Below, in pieces: positions 36,308-45,794 of a DNA stretch of 64,000 nt. The stretch is from Yoonia sp. GTDB taxonomy: Bacteria; Pseudomonadota; Alphaproteobacteria; Rhodobacterales; Rhodobacteraceae. Location: the NCBI RefSeq assembly GCF_018402175.1, contig NZ_JAGYJK010000017.1, positions 372,001 to 436,000 of the forward strand. The letters run 5' to 3'. Each line of letters opens with the position of its first letter. Positions within the stretch are counted from its first letter, which is position 1. Made by a program: the position numbers and the translations under genes. Under the pieces are notes generated by a model, which saw nothing but the letters and a program-made list of their open reading frames with translations, had not been told where the DNA came from and made no database searches.

Positions 36308-37456
36308 ATGACAGAGAAAACGGCTCCGAAGACCACGAGTGCGCTGTCGCGCCGGTCATTCTTGAGTAAAGGTGCCTTGGGTGGAACAGTTGCCGCCGGT
36401 GCCGCGCTGAGCGCGCCCGCCGTTCTGGCACAAGCGCCGCTGGTGGTACGGATGCAGACATCCTGGCCCGCATCGGACATCTGGATGGATTTTGCGCAGC
36501 AATATATTGATCGTGTAGAGGCGATGTCCGGTGGACGTCTGTCGATCGACCTGCTGCCAGCTGGTGCCGTCGTCGGCGCATTCCAGGTGATGGATGCAGT
36601 CAATGATGGCGTGATCGACATGGCCCACACCGTGCCTGTGTACTGGTACGGCAAATCAAAGGCCGCTTCGTTCTTTGGCACTGGTCCTGTCTTCGGCGGT
36701 TCCGCTAACACCATGCTGGGCTGGTTCTATCAGGGCGGCGGTGCCGAACTGTACCGCGAACTGACACAGGACATCCTTGGTCTGAACGTTGTTGGCTTTA
36801 TGGGTTTCCCAATGCCAGCGCAGCCATTTGGTTGGTTCAAGGAAGAAGTGAACACCGCTGCTGATCTGCAAGGCTTCAAGTACCGGACCGTCGGTCTGGC
36901 TGCCGACCTGCTGCAGTCGATGGGCATGTCCGTGGCGCAGCTTCCTGGTGGCGAAATCGTCCCCGCGATGGAACGTGGCGTTATCGACGCGTTCGAGTTC
37001 AACAATCCATCGTCTGACTTGCGTTTCGGCGCGCCTGACGTGGCAAAGAACTATTACCTGTCGTCCTATCACCAGGCGTCGGAAAGCTTTGAATTCATCA
37101 TCAACCAGGATTTCTATACCGACCTGGGCGACGATCTTCAGGCAATCCTGCGTTACGGCGTTGAGGCCGCGTCGACGGCGAACACAGCATTGGCGATGGA
37201 CCAGTATTCCAACGACCTGCTGCGCATCCGCGACGAGCTGGGTGTGACCGTTCACCGGACCTCCAAAGACATTCTGCAGGCGCAGCTTAGCGCTTGGGAC
37301 GGTCTGATCACCGAGCTGGAACAGGACGATTTCTCCAAGCGGGTTATGGACAGCCAGCGCGCATGGGTCGACAAGGTCGCCTATTACGAGCTGATGAACG
37401 CACCTGATCTGGCGCTTGCCTACGAGCATTACTTCCCCGGCAAGCTCGCAATCTGA
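36308..37456 (+). CDS. dctP: TRAP transporter solute-binding protein DctP
   Basis: This 382-residue periplasmic receptor has a twin-arginine signal, SRRSFLSKGALGGTVAAG and a cleavage region APAVLAQA (about residues 15-42). Family parts include QTSWPASDIW, the arginine-containing GFKYRTVGLAAD and MERGVIDAFEFNNP. The substrate is an organic acid or similar; the cluster's amidase could point to amides or amino-acid derivatives. The ATG at 36308 has GGGAGG at 36298-36303. The 189-bp spacer before it is AT-richer and should hold the operon promoter. Confidence 0.93.
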   Translation: MTEKTAPKTTSALSRRSFLSKGALGGTVAAGAALSAPAVLAQAPLVVRMQTSWPASDIWMDFAQQYIDRVEAMSGGRLSIDLLPAGAVVGAFQVMDAVNDGVIDMAHTVPVYWYGKSKAASFFGTGPVFGGSANTMLGWFYQGGGAELYRELTQDILGLNVVGFMGFPMPAQPFGWFKEEVNTAADLQGFKYRTVGLAADLLQSMGMSVAQLPGGEIVPAMERGVIDAFEFNNPSSDLRFGAPDVAKNYYLSSYHQASESFEFIINQDFYTDLGDDLQAILRYGVEAASTANTALAMDQYSNDLLRIRDELGVTVHRTSKDILQAQLSAWDGLITELEQDDFSKRVMDSQRAWVDKVAYYELMNAPDLALAYEHYFPGKLAI

Positions 37457-37480
37457 TCCGACGGATCACAACCACGATAG

Positions 37481-37507
37481 AACCGGGGGTGCGATGCGCC
37501 CCCGGTT
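37481..37507 (+). terminator. Hairpin between dctP and dctQ (attenuator)
   Basis: AACCGGGGG pairs with CCCCCGGTT, extended by T-G, G-C and C-G pairs to 12 bp with a GAT loop, and is followed by TTTGTC. It sits 25 bp after the dctP stop. A partial terminator here would give more receptor than membrane components, as is usual for TRAP operons. Confidence 0.65.
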
Positions 37508-37532
37508 TGTCACGACATGAAGGGGAACAATC

Positions 37533-38114
37533 ATGATCCGCTATATTGAATTTGCCGACAAGTTGTCGGGTTACTTCGGCAAGGCCTTTGCCTGGCTTAT
37601 CATCATGATGACCTTCGGCATGAGCTTTGAAGTGTTCATGCGATACTTTTTGAACAAGCCGACACCATGGGCGCTTGACGTGTCATTCATCATGTATGGG
37701 ACGCTGTTCATGATGGGCGGGGCCTATACCCTGTCGCGCGGCGGCCATGTCCGCGGCGATTTCATCTATCGGCTGTGGAAAGTGCAGACACAGGCCAAGG
37801 TCGATCTTGTGCTTTATATCCTCTTCTTCTTTCCCGGCGTTCTGGCGCTGATCTTTGCAGGCTGGAAATATGCCGCGCGGTCATGGAGCTATGCCGAGGT
37901 CAGCATCAACAGCCCTGCGGGCGTGCCGATCTATCAATTCAAGACCATCATCGTCGCCGCAGGCATCCTGCTTTTGTTTCAGGGAGTGGCGCAAGTATTT
38001 CGCTGCATCCTCGCCATCCGCGAAGGCTATTGGCGCCGCGCCGCCGAGGACGTCATGGAAACGGAAGATCTGTTGATCAAACAAGCCGCTGAAAAAGCGG
38101 CGCAAGGCCAGTGA
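37533..38114 (+). CDS. dctQ: TRAP transporter small permease DctQ
   Basis: This 193-residue protein has four membrane helices and the usual start SGYFGKAFAWLIIMMTFGMSFEV and the RYFLNKPTPWALD motif. It joins DctM to form the membrane part of the secondary transporter driven by a sodium gradient. AAGGGGA lies before the ATG. The C-terminal tail of about 35 residues is charged and probably cytoplasmic. Confidence 0.92.
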   Translation: MIRYIEFADKLSGYFGKAFAWLIIMMTFGMSFEVFMRYFLNKPTPWALDVSFIMYGTLFMMGGAYTLSRGGHVRGDFIYRLWKVQTQAKVDLVLYILFFFPGVLALIFAGWKYAARSWSYAEVSINSPAGVPIYQFKTIIVAAGILLLFQGVAQVFRCILAIREGYWRRAAEDVMETEDLLIKQAAEKAAQGQ

Positions 38115-38157
38115 GTGCGCTCAGGGCGCCAGGTCCCCATTTTACGGAGTATAGCAA

Positions 38158-39579
38158 GTGACTGATCCGCAAGTTGCCCTGATGATGCTTGGCATCTTCA
38201 TTGTCCTCGTCTTTCTTGGTTTTCCAATCGCATTCACGCTTATGGCGATGGGGATCGGGTTTGGCTACTACGCCTATTACGAACCAGATCGGATGTGGCG
38301 CACCTTCAACCGGCTGACAGAGGATGCAGATGGATGGACATCCTTCACCGCCTGGATCGAAGGGTTCTATAACAACAGGATCTTCGATCTGTTCGTGAAC
38401 CAGACCTATACGGTGATGTCGAACGAAGTTCTGACCGCCGTGCCTTTGTTCTTGTTCATGGGCTACGTCGTCGAACGCGCCAATATCGTGGACAAGTTGT
38501 TCACAACCTTGAACATCGCCGCCAAGGGCATGCCGGGGTCGATGGGTGTTGCAGCCCTTGTGACCTGCGCCTTGTTCGCCACGTCAACCGGTATCGTTGG
38601 TGCGGTCGTGACGCTGATGGGCCTGCTGGCGCTGCCTGCCATGCTCAAGGCGCGCTATGACACCAGCTTTGCGTCCGGTATTATCTGCGCGGGCGGCACG
38701 CTGGGCATTCTTATTCCGCCATCGATCATGTTGATCGTCTATGCCGCCGCCTCGGGCGTGTCGATTGTCCGGCTTTATGCGGCCGCGCTCTACCCCAGCC
38801 TGGTGCTGGTCGGGCTTTACCTGACCTATATCATCGGCCGGTCGATCCTGCAGCCAAGCGTGGCCCCCAAGCCGACCAAGGAAGAAGTGCCTGACGTCCC
38901 GTTTGGTGAACTTCTCTGGATGCTGATGACATCGATTTTCCCGCTGGCGTTCCTGATCCTTGCCGTGTTGGGGTCGATCCTGTTCGGTTTGGCCACCCCG
39001 ACCGAGGCCGCGTCGATCGGGGCCTTGGGTGGGATGTTGCTGGCAACCGCCTATCGCGCGATGAGCTATCAGAAACTGCGCGAAAGCGTGTATCTGACGG
39101 TGCGCACCACGGCGATGGTCTGTTGGTTGTTCGTCGGGTCATACACCTTTTCGGCGGTGTTTTCGTATCTGGGCGGTGAACACCTGATCTCGGAATTCGT
39201 GATGGGGTTCGATCTGACACCGTTCCAGTTCCTGATCCTTGCACAGCTGATCATCTTTTTGCTGGGCTGGCCGTTGGAATGGTCAGAAATCATCATCATT
39301 TTCGTGCCGATCTTCCTGCCGCTTTTGCCGCTGTTCGGGGTTGACCCGCTGTTCTTTGGCATCTTGGTGGCGCTGAACCTGCAGACATCGTTCCTGACCC
39401 CGCCGATGGCGATGTCGGCCTATTACCTCAAAGGGATCGCCCCGCCTTCGGTGCAGCTGTCGCATATCTTCAAGGGTGTGATGCCCTATCTGGGCATGGT
39501 CTTTATCTGCATGTATCTGATGTATGCTTTCCCTGCGCTGGTCTTCTCGCTGCCGGATGCGATCTATGGCGCACGATAA
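38158..39579 (+). CDS. dctM: TRAP transporter large permease DctM
   Basis: This 473-residue protein has about 12 helices and the family sequences VFLGFPIAFTLMAMGIGFGYYAY, CAGGTLGILIPPSIMLIVYA (here at about residues 177-196) and LTPPMAMSAYYLKG. Length exceeds the usual 425 residues through an added loop near 45-85. The start is GTG at 38158 behind ACGGAG. The amidase start lies inside its last codons. Confidence 0.92.
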   Translation: MTDPQVALMMLGIFIVLVFLGFPIAFTLMAMGIGFGYYAYYEPDRMWRTFNRLTEDADGWTSFTAWIEGFYNNRIFDLFVNQTYTVMSNEVLTAVPLFLFMGYVVERANIVDKLFTTLNIAAKGMPGSMGVAALVTCALFATSTGIVGAVVTLMGLLALPAMLKARYDTSFASGIICAGGTLGILIPPSIMLIVYAAASGVSIVRLYAAALYPSLVLVGLYLTYIIGRSILQPSVAPKPTKEEVPDVPFGELLWMLMTSIFPLAFLILAVLGSILFGLATPTEAASIGALGGMLLATAYRAMSYQKLRESVYLTVRTTAMVCWLFVGSYTFSAVFSYLGGEHLISEFVMGFDLTPFQFLILAQLIIFLLGWPLEWSEIIIIFVPIFLPLLPLFGVDPLFFGILVALNLQTSFLTPPMAMSAYYLKGIAPPSVQLSHIFKGVMPYLGMVFICMYLMYAFPALVFSLPDAIYGAR

Positions 39580-40945
39580 AGCTGGGCGCAGCGACGGCGT
39601 GGTCGCACTTGACCCGCTGGACATGCGCGACAGGCTGGCGTCAGGTGCCATGCGTGCAGCTGATCTGGCGGCGGCCTGTATCGAGCAGGTCAAGCGGCGC
39701 GAAGCCGATGTGCAGGCTTGGGCCTGGCTGGACGAACAGCATGTGATGGCACAGGCAGGACGGCTGGATGCCCAGCGCAAGACGGGCCATCCGGTCGGCC
39801 CCTTGCACGGCCTGCCCGTGGCGTTGAAAGACATCATCGATACCAACGGCATACCGACCGAAAACGGCACGATTATCGACAAAGGCCGTGTTCCGACCGA
39901 AGACGCTGTGATTGTGCGCAAGCTCAAGGCGGCGGGTGCCTATGTGATGGGCAAGACAGTCACAACCGAGCTGGCCTATATCGCGCCGGGCAAGACCCGC
40001 AATCCCGTCAATCCTGACCACACGCCCGGCGGATCGTCGCAGGGATCTGCGGCGGCGGTCGGTGCGGCCATGGTGCCGCTTGCCATCGGCACACAAACGG
40101 GTGGATCGGTCATCCGGCCAGCTGCCTATTGCGGTGTTGTAGGCTTCAAACCCAGCTTTGGGATGATCCCGCGCACAGGTATCCTGTCGCAATCACCCTC
40201 GCTCGACACTGTCGGGGTCTTTGCGACCAGTGTGGCCGGTGTGGCGATGCTGGCCGATGTGCTGTGCGGGGACGATCCCGCTGATCCCGCCACCACGCTA
40301 TCGGCACCACCGCGCCTGCTTGCCACCGCATTGTCGGACGTGCCTGTGCGGCCGACGCTGGCACTTATGGCCCACATGCCCGGTGACACGGCCCCTTCCG
40401 AGGATATGGCGCTCGCCATGCAGGAACTGTCGGATCTTCTGGGCGAGGATGCCTTTGCCCTGACCCTGCCGATCCTCTTCGACGAGGCCGCAGAGATCCG
40501 CGAACGGATCAACTTTGCCGAGATGGCGAAATGCTATTACGGTTATGAACGGCGCGGGCGCCAACAGCTATCTGAAATCACGCTGGCCGCGATCGACGCG
40601 GGCAAGGCCGTGCTGGCGCGCGACTACCTCGCCGCGCTCGACTGGCCCAAACTGCTGAACGCGGCGCTGGATGAAATCTTTGCCCGTTGTGACGCGATTA
40701 TCTGTCCCGCAACGCCCACATCTGCCCCTGCAGGGCTGTCGTCGACCGGCAGTGCGGTGTATAATGGGCTGTGGACGCTGTGTGGCGTACCGGTCGTCAC
40801 GCTGCCACTGTTCGAGGACTCGGCAGGTCTGCCGATGGGTCTGCAGGTGGTGGGTCGCCGGGGCAATGATGCCCGATTGCTGCGCACGGCGCGGTGGTTG
40901 ACAAGTGAACTCAAAAAAACGAGCGGAGTAGTGACCAATGTTTGA
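39566..40945 (+). CDS. Amidase (amidase-signature family)
   Basis: This 459-residue hydrolase has the Ser-cisSer-Lys triad: the lysine in LPVALKDIIDT (about residue 94) and the serines in TPGGSSQGSAAAV (about 160-172) and GTQTGGSVIRPA. It cleaves an amide bond of an unknown substrate, probably one that the TRAP system brings in. It overlaps the dctM end by 14 bp and the next small gene by 8 bp. It may instead be a GatA-like paralogue, but no gatB or gatC is near. Confidence 0.88.
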   Translation: MAHDKAGRSDGVVALDPLDMRDRLASGAMRAADLAAACIEQVKRREADVQAWAWLDEQHVMAQAGRLDAQRKTGHPVGPLHGLPVALKDIIDTNGIPTENGTIIDKGRVPTEDAVIVRKLKAAGAYVMGKTVTTELAYIAPGKTRNPVNPDHTPGGSSQGSAAAVGAAMVPLAIGTQTGGSVIRPAAYCGVVGFKPSFGMIPRTGILSQSPSLDTVGVFATSVAGVAMLADVLCGDDPADPATTLSAPPRLLATALSDVPVRPTLALMAHMPGDTAPSEDMALAMQELSDLLGEDAFALTLPILFDEAAEIRERINFAEMAKCYYGYERRGRQQLSEITLAAIDAGKAVLARDYLAALDWPKLLNAALDEIFARCDAIICPATPTSAPAGLSSTGSAVYNGLWTLCGVPVVTLPLFEDSAGLPMGLQVVGRRGNDARLLRTARWLTSELKKTSGVVTNV

Positions 40946-41093
40946 GCGCGGCTTGGCGATTTTCGCCTTCATCATGCTTTTCGGCTTCGTTGCAATCCTT
41001 GTTATCAAGCTGGAAAGGCTGGATATCGCAGTAATCGCAGCGATCACCCTTGCCCTTGCAGGCTGGGATGTGCTGGGTCGCAAGAAAAGCTGA
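40938..41093 (+). CDS. Small two-helix membrane protein (51 aa)
   Basis: This 51-residue open frame has two hydrophobic segments (about residues 7-23, AIFAFIMLFGFVAILVI; and 30-44, IAVIAAITLALAGWD), short charged ends and no cysteines. Its ATG lies inside the end of the amidase gene and a hairpin follows its stop, so it is the last gene of the TRAP-amidase operon. No family is recognised. An accessory or stabilising subunit of the transporter is possible. Confidence 0.65.
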   Translation: MFERGLAIFAFIMLFGFVAILVIKLERLDIAVIAAITLALAGWDVLGRKKS

Positions 41094-41095
41094 AA

Positions 41096-41125
41096 CACCG
41101 GCACGGCGGATGCGTCCGGCCGGTG
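41096..41125 (+). terminator. Hairpin ending the TRAP-amidase operon
   Basis: CACCGGC (41096-41102) pairs with GCCGGTG (41119-41125); an inner CGGA/TCCG pair lengthens it. It begins two bases after the stop of the 51-residue protein. The tail CTTGTGC is poor in T, so termination may be weak. Confidence 0.5.
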
Positions 41126-41248
41126 CTTGTGCAAACTTGCGTGTTCTGTTCCCTCAAAGGGCTGCCTTTTCCTGAAAACCGCTTGACCTTTGTCGCCCCG
41201 ACAGGTTGAACGGCGCTGATAATTGATGTGGGAAACAGGTGTTTTCAG

Positions 41249-43066
41249 ATGAACGAGCAGAACCGTAACCTCATCCTTGCGACGCTTCTCAGCTTCGCGG
41301 TGATCATGACGTGGACCCTGCTGTTCCCGCCCGAAGAGATTGCTGTCGATCCCGCGGCTCAGGTTGCAACCCAATCCGTTGATCCGACAGTGCCGCTGGC
41401 CGATCCGGCAACACCCGACGCCACTGCGCCCACGACTGCCGATCAGACAGCTGCCGAGGTTGCGCGTATCGCGATCGAAACCCCCGAACTGACCGGGTCG
41501 ATTTCCATGCTGGGTGGGCGGATCGACGATCTGGCGCTGACCGATTACCGCGAAACGCTGGATGAGGGCGCGCCGATCGTGCGCCTGTTGCGCCCTGACG
41601 GCGAACTTGACGCATATTTTGCGGCGTTCGGCTGGACCGCGACCGACGGCATTGACCGCGCCGCAGTCCCCGGCCCTGATACGATCTGGTCCGTCGAAAC
41701 AGGCGAGACGCTGACGCCATCCACGCCCGTGACGCTGGTCTGGGACAATGACGCAGGCCAGATTTTCCGCACCGAAATTTCGGTCGACGACCAGTTCATG
41801 TTCAGCTTTGCGCAAAGCATACAGAACGTCAGCACCGATACCGTCAGCGTGCGGCCTTACGGGATTTTGCGCCGGCATGGCGAGCCGTCGGATGCGAAAC
41901 ACTTCTTCATCCTGCACGAAGGTCTGGTGCGGATGTCCGATGGCGAGCTGGAAGAAACCAGCTATAGCAACATCACCGATCACACATTCGACGAACGCGA
42001 ACAGACGCTGGCCGAACGGATCGAAGTGCAGCAATCCGGCTGGATCGGCTATACCGACCATTTTTGGATGACCACGCTGATCCCCCAAGCCGGACAGCCG
42101 TTCCGGTCCACATCCAAATATTTCGAGGCGCGCGATCTGTATCAGGTCGAAGCCGTGATGCCCCCCAACGTGGTTGCCGCCGGCGAAACCGCCACGGTGA
42201 CAACCCGCCTGTTCGCCGGTGCCAAGGAATGGGAAGCGATCCGTGACTATGAAGAAAACGGCGGCGTCGAACGCTTTCTGGACAGCATCGACTGGGGCTG
42301 GTTCTTTTTCCTGACCAAGCCGATCTTTTGGCTGCTGCACACGCTGAACATTTATATCGGCAACATGGGCTGGTCGATCCTTGCGCTGACGCTGATCCTC
42401 AAGGCACTGGTGCTGCCCTTGGCCTATAAATCCTATGTCTCGATGGCGCGGATGAAGGAACTGCAGCCCGAGATGGAAAAGCTGAAGGAACGTGCCGGCG
42501 ATGACCGGCAGGCCATGCAGCAAGGCATGATGAAGCTGTATAAGGAAAACAAGGTCAATCCGGCAGCGGGTTGTCTGCCGATCCTGTTGCAGATTCCGAT
42601 CTTCTTTTCGCTCTACAAGGTGATCTTTGTCACGATCGAATTGCGCCATGCGCCGTGGATCGGCTGGATCGACGATCTGAGCGCACCTGACCCGTCCTCG
42701 ATCATCAACCTGTTTGGCCTGTTGCCCTATGCGGCACCCGATCCGGGATCAATCCTGTCGCTGATCTTTATCGGTCTGCTACCGATCCTGCTGGGCGTGT
42801 CGATGTGGATGCAACAGAAACTGAACCCGGCCCCGACAGATGCCACGCAGCAGATGATATTTGCCTGGATGCCATGGGTGTTCATGTTCATGCTGGGCGG
42901 TTTCGCATCCGGTCTGGTGCTGTACTGGATCGCCAACAACATCATCACCTTCGTGCAGCAATATGCGATCATGCGCAGCCACGGGGCGAAACCCGATGTC
43001 TTTGGCAACATCAAATCGGGGCTGAAACGCAAAAAGGCGGATGCGGACAGCAAGCCTGACAAATAG
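41249..43066 (+). CDS. yidC: Membrane protein insertase YidC
   Basis: This 605-residue insertase helps membrane proteins fold, alone or with SecYEG. It has an N-terminal helix (about 8-24), a large periplasmic domain (about 60-350) and five C-terminal helices with the conserved positive groove: SYVSMARMKELQPEMEKL, then NPAAGCLPILLQIPIFFSLY. The basic tail KRKKADADSKPDK is typical. It starts a yidC-engB-argB set. The ATG at 41249 is chosen over one seven codons earlier. Confidence 0.96.
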   Translation: MNEQNRNLILATLLSFAVIMTWTLLFPPEEIAVDPAAQVATQSVDPTVPLADPATPDATAPTTADQTAAEVARIAIETPELTGSISMLGGRIDDLALTDYRETLDEGAPIVRLLRPDGELDAYFAAFGWTATDGIDRAAVPGPDTIWSVETGETLTPSTPVTLVWDNDAGQIFRTEISVDDQFMFSFAQSIQNVSTDTVSVRPYGILRRHGEPSDAKHFFILHEGLVRMSDGELEETSYSNITDHTFDEREQTLAERIEVQQSGWIGYTDHFWMTTLIPQAGQPFRSTSKYFEARDLYQVEAVMPPNVVAAGETATVTTRLFAGAKEWEAIRDYEENGGVERFLDSIDWGWFFFLTKPIFWLLHTLNIYIGNMGWSILALTLILKALVLPLAYKSYVSMARMKELQPEMEKLKERAGDDRQAMQQGMMKLYKENKVNPAAGCLPILLQIPIFFSLYKVIFVTIELRHAPWIGWIDDLSAPDPSSIINLFGLLPYAAPDPGSILSLIFIGLLPILLGVSMWMQQKLNPAPTDATQQMIFAWMPWVFMFMLGGFASGLVLYWIANNIITFVQQYAIMRSHGAKPDVFGNIKSGLKRKKADADSKPDK

Positions 43067-43081
43067 GATCGATGAACCGAT

Positions 43082-43729
43082 ATGGAACTGCGCTTTCCCG
43101 AGGCTGCCACGCCTGACGATGCCAGCATAGAGGTTGGGCGCATGCTGTTCGCGGGCGAAACCACCTTTGTCAAAGGTGTCGTCGCCATGGACGGCCTGCC
43201 GCCCGCCGACCGGATCGAGGTCTGTTTCGCAGGCCGGTCCAACGTTGGGAAATCATCCCTGATCAACGCGCTGACCGGCCGCAAGGGGCTGGCGCGCGCG
43301 TCGAACACCCCGGGACGCACGCAGGAAATCAACTTTTTCACCGCGGGCGACATCTATGTCGTCGATTTGCCGGGCTATGGTTTCGCCAATGCGCCCGTTG
43401 CGGTGGTCGAAAAATGGCAGCGGTTGTTGAAACAATACCTGCAAGGCCGCCAGACCCTGCGCCGTGTGTTCGTGCTGATCGACGCGCGCCACGGGGCCAA
43501 GGCCGTGGACGAAGAAATCATGTCGCTGTTGGACGCCTCTGCCGTGACCTTTCAGGTCGTGATGACCAAGGTCGATAAACTGCGCGGTGATGCCTTGGCC
43601 GAATCGCTGGCCCGGACCCGCGCCGCGCTGGTCAAACACCCCGCCGCCTATCCCGAGCTGATCCTGACCTCGGCTGAAAAAGGCGAAGGCATCCCCACAT
43701 TGCGCGCCATCATCGCAGGGATATCATGA
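43082..43729 (+). CDS. yihA: Ribosome-biogenesis GTP-binding protein EngB (YihA/YsxC)
   Basis: This 215-residue GTPase has G1 [10 protein letters not shown]2 TPGRTQ, G3 DLPGYG and G4 TKVDKL in order. Members help late assembly of the large ribosomal subunit. The N-terminal extension of about 45 residues is usual in alphaproteobacteria. It starts 15 bp after yidC. Confidence 0.94.
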   Translation: MELRFPEAATPDDASIEVGRMLFAGETTFVKGVVAMDGLPPADRIEVCFAGRSNVGKSSLINALTGRKGLARASNTPGRTQEINFFTAGDIYVVDLPGYGFANAPVAVVEKWQRLLKQYLQGRQTLRRVFVLIDARHGAKAVDEEIMSLLDASAVTFQVVMTKVDKLRGDALAESLARTRAALVKHPAAYPELILTSAEKGEGIPTLRAIIAGIS

Positions 43730-43746
43730 AGAAAAGGACCCCCGAC

Positions 43747-44601
43747 ATGAACCGTGACTGGATCGCGACCGCCCGCACCCTGTCCGAGGCCCTGCCCTAT
43801 CTGCAACGCTATTCCGGCGCTGTCGTCGTGGTGAAATTCGGCGGCAATGCCATGGGCGACGCCGATGCGATGGCGGAATTCGCCCGCGATATCGTGCTGA
43901 TGAAACAGGTCGGCATGAACCCTGTCGTCGTGCATGGTGGCGGGCCGATGATCAACCAGATGCTGGACAAGCTGGGGATCAAGACTGAATTCGTGCGCGG
44001 CCAGCGTGTCACCGACAAGGACACGGTCGAAGTCGTCGAAATGGTGCTGACCGGCCTTGTCAACAAACGCATCGTGCAGGCAATCATGGACGAAGGCGGG
44101 CGCGCTGTCGGCCTGTCAGGCAAGGATGACGACCTGATGGTCGCAGAGGCGCTGAACCCCGAACTGGGCTTTGTCGGCCGCCCCGTGGAAATGAACGTGC
44201 AGGTGCTGCGCGATCTGAACGCCGCAGGCATCATTCCTGTCGTGGCCCCTGTGGCCACTGGCATGGACATGCTGGAAACCTTCAACGTCAACGGCGACAC
44301 GGCGGCGGGTGCCATAGCCGGCGCTCTCAAGGCGGACCGGCTGCTGCTGTTGACCGATGTGCCCGGCATCAAGGATGCCAGCGGCGAGGTTGTGACCCAG
44401 CTGACCCCCGATCAGGTCCGCGCGATGATCGCCGATGGCACGATCAACGGCGGCATGATCCCCAAGGCCGAAACCGCGCTGATGGCGGTCGAGCAGGGCG
44501 TGCGCGCGGTGGTGATCCTTGATGGTCGCCTACCCAATGCCAGCCTGCTGGAATTGTTCACCGAACATGGCGCAGGGTCCATCATCCGCGAACCGCGCTG
44601 A
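43747..44601 (+). CDS. argB: Acetylglutamate kinase
   Basis: This 284-residue enzyme phosphorylates N-acetyl-L-glutamate in arginine synthesis. Seen are [30 protein letters not shown] and [15 protein letters not shown], all family marks. The start MNRDWIATA has AAGGA at 43735-43739; an ATG at 43726 overlapping the engB stop is the alternative (seven residues longer). Confidence 0.94.
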   Translation: MNRDWIATARTLSEALPYLQRYSGAVVVVKFGGNAMGDADAMAEFARDIVLMKQVGMNPVVVHGGGPMINQMLDKLGIKTEFVRGQRVTDKDTVEVVEMVLTGLVNKRIVQAIMDEGGRAVGLSGKDDDLMVAEALNPELGFVGRPVEMNVQVLRDLNAAGIIPVVAPVATGMDMLETFNVNGDTAAGAIAGALKADRLLLLTDVPGIKDASGEVVTQLTPDQVRAMIADGTINGGMIPKAETALMAVEQGVRAVVILDGRLPNASLLELFTEHGAGSIIREPR

Positions 44602-44603
44602 CG

Positions 44604-45242
44604 ATGACCGCCAGCGCGCTTGACGATGCACTGGCCTTGCACGGGCTGCATGTCGCGGGCGCGTTTCACATCAGCGCCGATGACGCATTGCCGCGCAAGG
44701 ACGGGTCACTGGTCCTGATCAGCCCCGCAGAACCGGCGTTCTGGCCGCTCTTCACCGCCAGCCCCGAATACCGCGACGGCCAGCCCGACCCGATGGACCG
44801 CTGGTCGCGCCGGGTCGGTGATGCGCTGGCACAGGATTTCGGCGCGCTGGCGCTTTACCCCTTTGGCGGCGCGCCGTTCCTGCCGTTCTATACCTGGGCG
44901 CTGCGGTCGGGGCGGGCCTGGGCGTCACCCATCGGGTTTCTGGTGCATGACACGGGTGGGCTGTTCATCTCTTACCGGATGGCGCTGCTGGTGCCTTGGG
45001 TCGCAGCGACAGGCGCGGGCACTCGCCCCTGCGACAGCTGCACAGACCAGCCATGCGCCAATGCCTGCCCTGTCGGTGCCTTTGCCAGCGGCTATGATGT
45101 CACAGCGTGCAAGGACCACTTGCGCAGCCCAGCAGGACGGGATTGCATGACGCAAGGCTGCGCTGCACGTGGCACCTGTCCCGTGGGCCAAGGCACCCGC
45201 TTGCCCGCCCATGCCGCCTTTCATATGAGGTCTTTCCTATGA
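44604..45242 (+). CDS. Ferredoxin-like iron-sulfur protein
   Basis: This 212-residue protein holds cysteines in its C-terminal third: CDSCTDQPCANACPVGAF, CKDH and CMTQGCAARGTCPVG. The first run with C-x2-C-x4-C-x3-C-P resembles a 4Fe-4S site. The N-terminal part (WPLFTASPEYRDG, DRWSRRVGD) matches a conserved family in related bacteria without known function. It may serve electron transfer or be an epoxyqueuosine-reductase-like fragment. It lies two bases after argB, and its stop overlaps the next start as ATGA. Confidence 0.75.
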   Translation: MTASALDDALALHGLHVAGAFHISADDALPRKDGSLVLISPAEPAFWPLFTASPEYRDGQPDPMDRWSRRVGDALAQDFGALALYPFGGAPFLPFYTWALRSGRAWASPIGFLVHDTGGLFISYRMALLVPWVAATGAGTRPCDSCTDQPCANACPVGAFASGYDVTACKDHLRSPAGRDCMTQGCAARGTCPVGQGTRLPAHAAFHMRSFL

Positions 45243-45754
45243 CCCTGACGCTGATCCTGATCCGCCATGCGAAATCCAGCTGGGACGATCCTTTCATGGA
45301 CGATCACGCAAGGGTGCTGAACGACCGCGGGCGCGGCGCGGCCCCTGCCATCGGCGCATGGCTGGCCGCGCAGGGGCATGTGCCGGATGTCATGCTGTGT
45401 TCCGATGCAGCCCGCACGCAGGAAACCGCGGCGCTGATCCTGCCGCATCTGACGCCAACACCGGCGCTGCAACTGGTGCCTGCGCTTTACCACGCCAGCC
45501 CCGACATGATGCTGAACCTTTTGCGCAAACAGACCGCCCGCCGCATCGCGATGATCGGGCATAATCCGGGCATCGCCATGTTCGCCGACGGGATGATCGG
45601 AAAGCGCCCCGCGCATCCGCGGTTTGGCGATTACCCGACCTGCGCGACCTGCGTGATCACCTTCGACACCGCGGATTGGGGCAATGCCGCCCGCCACAGC
45701 GGCAGCTGCACCGCCTTCATAACCCCCGCCGACCTGCCCATCTTCAGAGCCTAA
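45239..45754 (+). CDS. Histidine phosphatase family protein (SixA-like)
   Basis: This 171-residue phosphatase has the RHAKSSW variant of the RHG motif (residues 9-15), later SDAARTQETA, and the second histidine in IGHNPGI. SixA of E. coli removes phosphate from histidine-containing phosphotransfer domains; the true target here is unknown. The last codons, with stop TAA at 45752-45754, lie inside copy 3 of the dispersed repeat, so the repeat forms the C-terminal Pro-Ile-Phe-Arg-Ala. Confidence 0.88.
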   Translation: MTLTLILIRHAKSSWDDPFMDDHARVLNDRGRGAAPAIGAWLAAQGHVPDVMLCSDAARTQETAALILPHLTPTPALQLVPALYHASPDMMLNLLRKQTARRIAMIGHNPGIAMFADGMIGKRPAHPRFGDYPTCATCVITFDTADWGNAARHSGSCTAFITPADLPIFRA

Positions 45755-45771
45755 ATATCCCCGCCGGAGGC
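45739..45771 (+). repeat. 33-bp dispersed element, copy 3
   Basis: It matches copies 1 and 2 at 31 of 33 positions. It overlaps the last 16 bases of the SixA-like gene and supplies its stop codon. Confidence 0.82.
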
Positions 45772-45794
45772 TAGAAATTTCTTAATCCGACCAC

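Noticed and set aside
40568..42649. 693-codon open frame on the minus strand
   Set aside because: It is opposite amidase and yidC. Composition and lack of motifs mark it as a mirror frame.
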